From an uncultured Alphaproteobacteria bacterium (lineage in GTDB: Bacteria > Pseudomonadota > Alphaproteobacteria > HIMB59 > GCA-002718135), in NCBI GenBank assembly GCA_902602515.1, contig CACKRG010000002.1, positions 1 to 64,000 on the forward strand: a stretch of DNA of 64,000 nucleotides, written 5' to 3'. Shown here piece after piece: positions 56,797 through 64,000 of this stretch. Each line of letters opens with the position of its first letter. Position 1 is the first letter of the stretch. The notes beneath the pieces are model-generated. The model had not been told where the DNA came from. It did no database searches and saw nothing but the letters and a program-made list of their open reading frames with translations. Made by a program: the position numbers and the translations under genes.

Positions 56797-57840
56797 TTAA
56801 ATAGTTATTTTTTCTGAGTACTTTGAAATTACTAGCTCAGCAATTTGAACAGCATTAAGTGCTGCTCCTTTACGCAAATTATCTGAGACTACCCATAAAT
56901 TCAAACCATTATCTATTGATTGATCATTTCTTATTCTACTAATATAAACTTTATCCTCTCCAGCAATTTCAACAGGAGTCACATAACCTTCGTCTTTTCG
57001 ATGATCAATTACTGAAATACCTTCAGAGTTAGATAATATTTCGTTAGCTTCTTTTTCATCTAATGGCGAGTCAAACTCTAAATTTATAGCTTCAGAATGA
57101 CCGATAAAAACAGCTGTTCTAACACAGGTTGCTGAAACATTAATTCCCTCGTCTAGAATTTTTTTAGTTTCATCAATCATTTTTTGCTCTTCTTCTGTAT
57201 TACCATTTTCTAAAAAAGCTCCAATGTGTGGAATGGCATTAAAAGCAATTTGTTTTGTAAACTTTTCTTTTTTTAATTCTTGGTTTGCATAAACATTTTG
57301 AGTCTGATTAAATAATTCATCCATGCCTGTTTTACCTGCTCCAGAAACAGCTTGATATGTTGATACAACAACTCTGTTTATAATTGCTTTTTCATGTAGT
57401 GGTTTTAATGCAATAACCATTTGTATAGTTGAACAGTTAGGATTTGAAATAATATTAGTTCTGTTTTCATCATCAAAAAATTCATCAAGTGCATTAGCGT
57501 TTACTTCAGGCACGATTAAAGGAATATTTTGTTGCATTCGAAAATGAGAGGTATTGTCTATAACAATACATCCTGATTTAGCTGCTTTTGGTGCATATTC
57601 TGCAGAAATTTTACCACCAGGTGAAAATAAACCAATGTGAGCTTTTGAAAAATCAAATTCTGATAAGTCTTCTACAACAATTTCTTTATCTTTAAACTCT
57701 ACTTTTTTGCCTTTTGATTTTGACGATGCAAGTAAATATAAATTGTCTATTGGAAAATCCCTTTGCTCTAATATTTGAACTATTTCTGTTCCTACCGCAC
57801 CTGTTGCTCCTGCTACTGCTATATTGTATTTTTGAGTCAT
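56797..57840 (-). CDS. asd: Aspartate-semialdehyde dehydrogenase
   Basis: 'YNIAVAGATGAVGTEIVQILEQRDFP', 'IISNPNCSTIQMV', 'STYQAVSGAGKTGMDEL'. Confidence 0.97.
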   Translation of the reverse strand: MTQKYNIAVAGATGAVGTEIVQILEQRDFPIDNLYLLASSKSKGKKVEFKDKEIVVEDLSEFDFSKAHIGLFSPGGKISAEYAPKAAKSGCIVIDNTSHFRMQQNIPLIVPEVNANALDEFFDDENRTNIISNPNCSTIQMVIALKPLHEKAIINRVVVSTYQAVSGAGKTGMDELFNQTQNVYANQELKKEKFTKQIAFNAIPHIGAFLENGNTEEEQKMIDETKKILDEGINVSATCVRTAVFIGHSEAINLEFDSPLDEKEANEILSNSEGISVIDHRKDEGYVTPVEIAGEDKVYISRIRNDQSIDNGLNLWVVSDNLRKGAALNAVQIAELVISKYSEKITI

Positions 57841-58953
57841 TTAATTTCCAGATAGAATTTTTAATTCTTCAATAACAGCATTGCCCATTTCTTGAGTAGA
57901 GATAATTCTTTCTGCTCCATCTTTTATATCAGCTGTTCTTAAACCTTTTAGTAATACATTCTGTACAGCTTTCTCAACCATTTGACTATCTTCTTGCATA
58001 TCAAAACTATATTTCAACATCATAGCAAAACTCATGATCATTGCTAAAGGATTTGCTTTAGATTGACCAGCTATGTCTGGTGCACTACCATGAACGGGCT
58101 CATACATTGCTGCTCTAGTTCCATTTTCTTTAACTGGTCCAAGAGCTGCTGAAGGGAGCATTCCTAAAGATCCTGTTAGCATAGCTGCAGTATCACTTAA
58201 AAGATCACCAAATAAGTTATCTGTAAGAATGACATCAAATTGTTTTGGATAACGAACTAATTGCATTGCACAATTATCTGCAAGCATGTGTTCTAAATTA
58301 ACATCAGAATATTCCTTTTTGTGTAAATCTGTTACGGTTTGTTTCCAAAATAAACCTGTCTCCATTACATTTGATTTTTCTACTGATGTAACTTTATTAT
58401 TACGCAACTTTGATAAATCAAATGCCACTCGTGAAACTCTATTAACTTCAGATGTAGTATACAGTTGAGTATCAACTGCCTTACTTTCAGTCTCACTAAT
58501 TTTTGATATACCTCTTGGTTGTCCAAAATATACACCGCTTGTTAATTCTCTAATTATCAAAATATCTAATCCTTTAACAAGATCAGGTTTTAAGGATGAT
58601 GAATTTGAAAGAGCATCTAAAACAACAGCTGGTCTGAGATTAGCAAAGAGATCAAGGTCTTTTCTTAATCTTAATAAAGCTGCCTCAGGTCTTTTATCTC
58701 TTTCTACATTATCCCATTTAGCACCTCCTACCGCACCAAATAATACTGCATCACAATCCAAAGCTACCTGCATTGTTTCATCACTTATAGAATTACCTTC
58801 TTTATCGTATGCTGTACCACCAACTAATCTTTCAGAAATATCAAAAGATATAGATTTAGTCTTTTCCATCCAATCAATTATTTTTAATACCTCAGCCATA
58901 ACTTCATTGCCGATTCCATCACCAGGTAAAATTAAAATTTTTTTATTACTCAT
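57841..58953 (-). CDS. leuB: 3-isopropylmalate dehydrogenase
   Basis: '[16 protein letters not shown]', '[28 protein letters not shown]', '[15 protein letters not shown]'. Confidence 0.97.
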   Translation of the reverse strand: MSNKKILILPGDGIGNEVMAEVLKIIDWMEKTKSISFDISERLVGGTAYDKEGNSISDETMQVALDCDAVLFGAVGGAKWDNVERDKRPEAALLRLRKDLDLFANLRPAVVLDALSNSSSLKPDLVKGLDILIIRELTSGVYFGQPRGISKISETESKAVDTQLYTTSEVNRVSRVAFDLSKLRNNKVTSVEKSNVMETGLFWKQTVTDLHKKEYSDVNLEHMLADNCAMQLVRYPKQFDVILTDNLFGDLLSDTAAMLTGSLGMLPSAALGPVKENGTRAAMYEPVHGSAPDIAGQSKANPLAMIMSFAMMLKYSFDMQEDSQMVEKAVQNVLLKGLRTADIKDGAERIISTQEMGNAVIEELKILSGN

Positions 58954-58959
58954 TTTTGA

Positions 58960-59562
58960 CTACACTATCCAAGGTTGGATATTGTGTATTTTTTCTTCGT
59001 GAACATCAATTTTTTTATTTTTTTGGAGCGTCAAACCAATATCATCCAAACCTTGTAGCAAACATTTTTTTCGAAATGCATCAATTTCAAATTTTATTGT
59101 TTTATCATTTTGATAAGTGATTTTTTGATTTTCTAAATCAACTGAAACATCATTTTTATTTTCTGCTTCATTCATTAATATATCTACATTTTGTTGATCT
59201 AACTTAATTGGCAGAATTCCATTTTTAAAACAATTATTATAGAAAATATCTGCGAAGCTTGGTGCAATTATTGACTTAAAACCAAAATCTAAAAGTGACC
59301 ATGGCGCATGCTCTCTACTTGATCCACAACCAAAATTTGCCCCAGCAATTAAAATTTTTGAAGTTTTATAAGGATCCCAGTTAAGAACAAAATCATTCTT
59401 TATGTTACCTTGAATATCGTATCTTAATTCATGAAATAAGTTTTTTCCTAAACCAGATCTCTTTATTGTTTTCAAAAATTGTTTTGGAATAATCATATCG
59501 GTATCGACATTAATCATTGGTAGTGGCGCAGGGATACCAATTATTGTTTTAAATGATTCCAT
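58960..59562 (-). CDS. leuD: 3-isopropylmalate dehydratase small subunit
   Basis: '[16 protein letters not shown]', '[46 protein letters not shown]'. Confidence 0.97.
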   Translation of the reverse strand: MESFKTIIGIPAPLPMINVDTDMIIPKQFLKTIKRSGLGKNLFHELRYDIQGNIKNDFVLNWDPYKTSKILIAGANFGCGSSREHAPWSLLDFGFKSIIAPSFADIFYNNCFKNGILPIKLDQQNVDILMNEAENKNDVSVDLENQKITYQNDKTIKFEIDAFRKKCLLQGLDDIGLTLQKNKKIDVHEEKIHNIQPWIV

Positions 59563-60966
59563 TTATAAATCCTCTACTGTTGCAAAAAAACCTTTGATTG
59601 CAGATGCAGCAGCTATTGCAGGGCTAACAAGATGTGTTCTACCTTCTCTACCTTGTCTACCTTCAAAATTTCTATTTGATGTTGATGCACATCTTTCTTG
59701 TGGTTTTAGTTGGTCTGGATTCATAGCTAAACACATGGAACAACCTGGCTCTCTCCAATCAAATCCTGCTTCAATAAAAATTTTATCTAAACCTTCTTCT
59801 TCAGCTTGTTTTTTAACTAGACCTGAACCAGGAACGATCATTGAGTCTACAGAAACTTTTTTTCCTTCTACAACTTTAGCAACTTCTCTTAAATCCTCAA
59901 TTCTTCCATTAGTGCAAGAACCAATAAACACTTTGTCAATTTTAATTTTTTGTATTTCTTGTTTGGGTTCTAAGCCCATATATTCAAGAGAACGTTCCAT
60001 AGCCTTCTTTCTATTTGGATTAGTCTCTTCTAGAGGATTTGGTACTATACCATTTATAGCAACAACGTCTTGTGGGCTTGTGCCCCATGTAATTTGTGGT
60101 GAAATATCTTCAGCATTAATTAAAATTTCTTCATCATATTTTGCGCCCTCATCAGATGGAAGAGATTTCCAAAATTCTACCGCTTTATCCCAATTATCCC
60201 CTGATGGAGCGTACGGTCTACCTTTAATGTATTCAAAAGTTTTTTCGTCAGGAGCGATTAAACCAGCTCTAGCACCTGCTTCAATACTCATATTACAGAT
60301 TGTCATTCTTCCTTCCATAGAAAGAGAGGAAATTGCATTACCAGCATATTCAATAACATAACCAGTTCCACCAGCTGTTCCTATTTTTCCTATTATATGA
60401 AGAATAATATCTTTTGCTGTAACACCTAAGTTTAACTTACCTTCAACAGAAATTAGCATATTCTTTGCAGGCTTTTGAATTAAGGTCTGAGTAGCTAATA
60501 CATGCTCAACTTCACTTGTGCCAATACCAAAAGCTAATGCACCAAATGCTCCGTGTGTTGCTGTATGGCTATCGCCACAAACTATTGTCATACCTGGCTG
60601 AGTAATGCCTTGTTCTGGTCCAACTATATGAACTATACCTTGTCTGCTATCTAATAATGGAAAAAGTGTAACATCAAAATCTTTGCAATTTTTTTCTAGT
60701 GTTTCAACCTGAATTCTACTTTCTTTATTTTCTATACCTTTAGATCTATCTGAGGTTGGAACATTGTGATCAGCTACAGCAAAAGTACTTTCAGGCCTTC
60801 TAACTTTACGATTATTGTTTCTTAAACCTTCAAAGGCTTGAGGGCTTGTAACTTCATGAACAAGATGTCTATCGATATATATAAGACAAGTTCCATCTTC
60901 TTGTCTATCGACAATATGATGTTCCCAAATTTTATCAAAAAGAGTTTTAGGATTATTTATTGTCAT
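59563..60966 (-). CDS. leuC: 3-isopropylmalate dehydratase large subunit
   Basis: '[12 protein letters not shown]', '[34 protein letters not shown]', '[11 protein letters not shown]'. Confidence 0.98.
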   Translation of the reverse strand: MTINNPKTLFDKIWEHHIVDRQEDGTCLIYIDRHLVHEVTSPQAFEGLRNNNRKVRRPESTFAVADHNVPTSDRSKGIENKESRIQVETLEKNCKDFDVTLFPLLDSRQGIVHIVGPEQGITQPGMTIVCGDSHTATHGAFGALAFGIGTSEVEHVLATQTLIQKPAKNMLISVEGKLNLGVTAKDIILHIIGKIGTAGGTGYVIEYAGNAISSLSMEGRMTICNMSIEAGARAGLIAPDEKTFEYIKGRPYAPSGDNWDKAVEFWKSLPSDEGAKYDEEILINAEDISPQITWGTSPQDVVAINGIVPNPLEETNPNRKKAMERSLEYMGLEPKQEIQKIKIDKVFIGSCTNGRIEDLREVAKVVEGKKVSVDSMIVPGSGLVKKQAEEEGLDKIFIEAGFDWREPGCSMCLAMNPDQLKPQERCASTSNRNFEGRQGREGRTHLVSPAIAAASAIKGFFATVEDL

Positions 60967-61522
60967 CCGATTTATTTTCGGCTGCTTTTTCCTCTTCTTT
61001 AATAGATTCCTCTGCAGCTTCTGCTTTAGATTCTTCTGCTGGTTTGGTTTCTACCTCTTCAGCTTTTGGTTCCTCTGCAGCATTTGTATCTGTATCTGCG
61101 GTTTTTGTTTCCTTTACAGGTGGAGCATCCTCTATATATTCATATTGGTCAGCTTCGTCACCCCTATCTTTATCTGCGATCCTTGCTTTCTTTCCAGATA
61201 ATTCTCTAAGATAATATAGCTTGGCTCTTCTAACATCACCTTTTCTAACAACTTCAATTTTTTCTACTAGTGGACTGAATAAAGGGAATACTCTTTCCAC
61301 ACCCTCTCCATGAGATATTTTTCTCACAGTAAAGTTAGAGTTTACTGAGTTATTTTTTCTTGCAATACAAATACCTTCAAATGCTTGAAGTCTCGACTTA
61401 CTTCCCTCTGTAATTCTTACAGTAACTTTTAGAGTATCACCTGGACGAAAAGCAGGAACTCTTTTTTTTGAAGTTAACTTTTCAATTTGTTGTTTTTCAA
61501 ATGTCTCTAATAAATTACTCAT
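60953..61522 (-). CDS. rplS: 50S ribosomal protein L19 with acidic C-terminal extension
   Basis: '[32 protein letters not shown]', '[20 protein letters not shown]'-type core; Glu/Ala/Lys-rich tail. Confidence 0.96.
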   Translation of the reverse strand: MSNLLETFEKQQIEKLTSKKRVPAFRPGDTLKVTVRITEGSKSRLQAFEGICIARKNNSVNSNFTVRKISHGEGVERVFPLFSPLVEKIEVVRKGDVRRAKLYYLRELSGKKARIADKDRGDEADQYEYIEDAPPVKETKTADTDTNAAEEPKAEEVETKPAEESKAEAAEESIKEEEKAAENKSDDNK

Positions 61523-61523
61523 T

Positions 61524-62222
61524 TTATTTTTCCTTTTTAAAAAGATCTGGTCTTAATTCTTTAGTTTTTTCAACCGATTTTTCTTTTCTCCATTTATCAA
61601 TTTTTTCATGATGACCTGATGTTAAAACATCTGGTACTTCATGTTTATTTCCCTGAATATCTTCCCAGGTTTGCGGTCTGGTATAATGAGGATATTCAAG
61701 TAGATTATTAGAAAAAGATTCTTCTAATAAACTTTGTGGATGCCCTAATACTCCAGGAATGAGACGAATACAACCTTCAACTAATACCTGAGCAGCAATC
61801 TCGCCCCCAGATAGGACGTAATCGCCAATACTTATTTCCTGAAAACCAAGAATTTCTATAGCTCTTTGGTCAACCCCCTCAAATCTACCGCATAAAATAA
61901 GCATTTCATCATGTTTTGATAAATTATTAAGTTTGGCTTGAGATAATTTCTGGCCTGATGGTGTTAGAAAAATTTTGCAATAATTATCGGTTTTGAACGT
62001 GATTGAATTTAATGCTTTTTCTATCACATCTGGACGAATAACCATTCCAGGGCCTCCCCCAAAAGGTTCATCATCTACACTTCCTCTTTTATCAATTCCA
62101 AAATTATGTAGATTGACTATCTCGAGAGAAAATTTTTTATTGTTTAATGCATTTCCAATTACAGAATATCCTAATGAGCCAGGAAACATCTCAGGATAAC
62201 AGGTTAAAATTACTACTTTCAT
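61524..62222 (-). CDS. trmD: tRNA (guanine-N1)-methyltransferase
   Basis: Start placed at [18 protein letters not shown]; '[16 protein letters not shown]', '[14 protein letters not shown]', '[13 protein letters not shown]'. Confidence 0.96.
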   Translation of the reverse strand: MKVVILTCYPEMFPGSLGYSVIGNALNNKKFSLEIVNLHNFGIDKRGSVDDEPFGGGPGMVIRPDVIEKALNSITFKTDNYCKIFLTPSGQKLSQAKLNNLSKHDEMLILCGRFEGVDQRAIEILGFQEISIGDYVLSGGEIAAQVLVEGCIRLIPGVLGHPQSLLEESFSNNLLEYPHYTRPQTWEDIQGNKHEVPDVLTSGHHEKIDKWRKEKSVEKTKELRPDLFKKEK

Positions 62223-62223
62223 A

Positions 62224-62730
62224 TTAATCAAGAATACCAGGTATTGGATCAGCAATAATTTCTTTTTTAATAATATTAACTGATAAAATATTTGTTTTAT
62301 CAAAAGGTATAAGAGTGAGTTTGGTATTATATTTGACTTCTAATAAATCACCTGCTCCAAAATTTTGAACACTTATAACTTTTCCAATACTAGTATTGTC
62401 TTTCAAGAAAATCATGCATTCTATTAGGTCGTTTATGAAAAACTCATTATCTTTTGTTTTTGGGAAAAATTTCTTATTTGAAAAAATTTTTTGACCTTTA
62501 AGCTCTAAAACATCTTCTCTAGAAAAGTATTTTTCAACTTGAACAACACACTTATTATTTTTAAATAAAATATTTTTAAAATTCCAAGCAACTGAACCAT
62601 CAAAATTATAATAGTTTTTTAGATTTTTAAAAGCTTCAAACGAGGTAGTCATCATATTAACTTTTATTTCACCTTTTAATCCTACAGGAGATCCAAACTG
62701 ACCAACAAGCATAATATCTTTTTTACTCAA
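62224..62730 (-). CDS. rimM: Ribosome maturation factor RimM
   Basis: 'VGQFGSPVGLKGEIKVNMMT', 'DLIECMIFLKDNTSIGKVISVQNFGAGDLLEV'; between trmD and rpsP. Confidence 0.93.
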   Translation of the reverse strand: MSKKDIMLVGQFGSPVGLKGEIKVNMMTTSFEAFKNLKNYYNFDGSVAWNFKNILFKNNKCVVQVEKYFSREDVLELKGQKIFSNKKFFPKTKDNEFFINDLIECMIFLKDNTSIGKVISVQNFGAGDLLEVKYNTKLTLIPFDKTNILSVNIIKKEIIADPIPGILD

Positions 62731-62744
62731 AGCAAAAATTAATT

Positions 62745-63485
62745 TTATTCTTTTTTAGCTTCTGCTTCTTCTGCTTTTGGTTCTTCAGCAGGTTGAGTAT
62801 CTTCAGCTGGCTTTGCTTCTGCTTCTTCTGCTTTTGGTTCTTCAGCAGGTTGAGTATCTTCAGCTGGCTTTGCTTCTGCTTCTTCTGCTTTTGGTTCTTC
62901 AGCAGGTTGAGTATCTTCAGCTGGCTTTGCTTCTGCTTCTTCTGCTTTTGGTTCTTCAGCAGGTTGAGTATCTTCAGCTGGCTTTGCTTCTGCTTCTTCT
63001 GCTTTTGGTTCTTCAGCAGGTTGAGTATCTTCAGCTGGCTTTGCTTCTGCTTCTTCTGCTTTTGGTTCTTCAGCAGGTTGAGTATCTTCAGCTGGCTTTG
63101 CTTCTGCTTCTTCTGCTTTTGGTTCTTCTGATGCAGCTTTTGCAGCTTCTTCTTTTTCTTTAGCTGCAGCTAAACGTTCCTGTGCTTTTTTCTTAGGTAG
63201 ATGTTTTTTTGTTTTTTCAGTAATAACTGGTTTTTCCATCACACCAAGATTGCTAAGAAAAATAGAAATTCTATCTGAGGGTTTTGCTCCTTTTGCAATC
63301 CATTCTTTAGCTTTGTCTAAGTCCATTTTAACTCTATCAGCACTATCCTTGGGAAGCATTGGGTTATAAGTTCCAATTTGATCTATAAATTTTCCATCTC
63401 TGGCTCTTCTAGAATCAGCAACTACTATTCTATAAAATGGTCTTTTCTTAGCACCACCTCTTGATAATCTTATTCTTACTGGCAT
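62745..63485 (-). CDS. rpsP: 30S ribosomal protein S16 with long repetitive acidic C-terminal extension
   Basis: '[43 protein letters not shown]' core; tail of ([19 protein letters not shown])x6. Confidence 0.96.
   Translation of the reverse strand: MPVRIRLSRGGAKKRPFYRIVVADSRRARDGKFIDQIGTYNPMLPKDSADRVKMDLDKAKEWIAKGAKPSDRISIFLSNLGVMEKPVITEKTKKHLPKKKAQERLAAAKEKEEAAKAASEEPKAEEAEAKPAEDTQPAEEPKAEEAEAKPAEDTQPAEEPKAEEAEAKPAEDTQPAEEPKAEEAEAKPAEDTQPAEEPKAEEAEAKPAEDTQPAEEPKAEEAEAKPAEDTQPAEEPKAEEAEAKKE
62758..63128. repeat. Perfect 57-bp tandem repeat, 6 full copies plus a 29-bp partial, within rpsP
   Basis: Unit GCTTCTGCTTCTTCTGCTTTTGGTTCTTCAGCAGGTTGAGTATCTTCAGCTGGCTTT repeated without visible mismatch from 62758 to 63099, partial to 63128. 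Confidence 0.97.
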
Positions 63486-63497
63486 TTTATTTCCTTT

Positions 63498-64000
63498 CTA
63501 ATTAATGTTTGGAGGAAGATTTCCTTGTAATTTTTGCATTAAATCACTGGGAATTCCTCCTTTGCCCATTGATTTCATTCTCTTCATCATTTTTTGTGAT
63601 TGGAGAAACTGTTTTAATAACCTGTTAACGTCTTGAACTTTTGTTCCAGATCCTTTTGAAATTCTAATCTTACGTGAAGCCTTTATTATATCTGGATCAG
63701 CTCTTTCTTTTTTTGTCATTGAATTGATTATAGCTATTTGTTTATCAATCATTGAATTAGAAATTTTATTTTCTGCCATTAACTTCTGTGCCTTTGAAAT
63801 ACCTGGCATCATAGAAAGTAAACCGGAGACTCCACCCATTTTACCCATTTGCTTTAATTGATTGGCAAAATCTTCAAGATCAAATTTTCCTTTAGCGATC
63901 TTTTTTGCCATATCTTCCATTTCTTTTTTATCAATATTTTCAGCTGCTTTTTCGACAAGAGATACAATGTCTCCCATGCCTAAGATTCTTTGTGCAATTC
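63498..64000 (-). CDS. ffh: Signal recognition particle protein Ffh, C-terminal part (gene continues beyond window)
   Basis: M-domain: 'IAQRILGMGDIVSLVEKA', 'KMGGVSGLLSMMPGI', 'IINSMTKKERADPDII', 'RKIRISKGSGTKVQDVNRLLKQFLQ'; frame open to base 64000. Confidence 0.96.
   Translation of the reverse strand, partial: IAQRILGMGDIVSLVEKAAENIDKKEMEDMAKKIAKGKFDLEDFANQLKQMGKMGGVSGLLSMMPGISKAQKLMAENKISNSMIDKQIAIINSMTKKERADPDIIKASRKIRISKGSGTKVQDVNRLLKQFLQSQKMMKRMKSMGKGGIPSDLMQKLQGNLPPNIN

Noticed and set aside
59594-60361. 255-aa plus-strand ORF antisense to leuC
   Set aside because: leuC on the other strand is unambiguous; composition is Ser/Pro-rich as expected for an antisense frame; no recognisable domain.
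62758-63128. Regular repeats considered as a CRISPR array
   Set aside because: No unique spacers; contiguous tandem 57-bp units inside the rpsP coding frame.
62777-63163. Plus-strand Leu-rich ORF (128 aa) and a second frame 62793..63131 across the rpsP repeat
   Set aside because: Antisense artefact: the 57-bp unit is a multiple of 3 and stop-free in these frames, so tandem copies automatically create long ORFs opposite rpsP.

Overview
AT-rich alphaproteobacterial chromosome segment with the compact gene packing of a streamlined marine lineage (lineage inferred from gene content and order, not tested). Most of it is housekeeping: tRNA-Leu and tRNA-Arg; argH-lptM-like-lysA; tyrA and a chorismate mutase-hisC fusion divergent from metX-metW; rplU-rpmA-obgE-proB-proA-nadD-rsfS-ctpA; rppH; atpHAGDC; priA/fsa; mdh-sucCD-sucAB-lpd with sdhCDAB; UDG-MFS-sORF-zapE; asd-leuBDC-rplS-trmD-rimM-rpsP-ffh. 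No CRISPR, phage, IS element or classical defence system was seen. The most interesting signals are: (1) an unannotated rod-like structured RNA with an intrinsic terminator at about 51937-52090 (+), between sdhC and a convergent hydrolase; (2) an 868-aa cytoplasmic orphan with faint glycoside-hydrolase-like features at 28689-31295, near an inserted sulfotransferase; (3) a SAM-II-class riboswitch candidate before metX; (4) a perfect 57-bp x 6.5 tandem repeat encoding an acidic tail on ribosomal protein S16, with a related tail on L19; (5) a chorismate mutase-HisC fusion; (6) an unannotated 50-aa ORF coupled to zapE. All calls are from reading the sequence; no database search was run.
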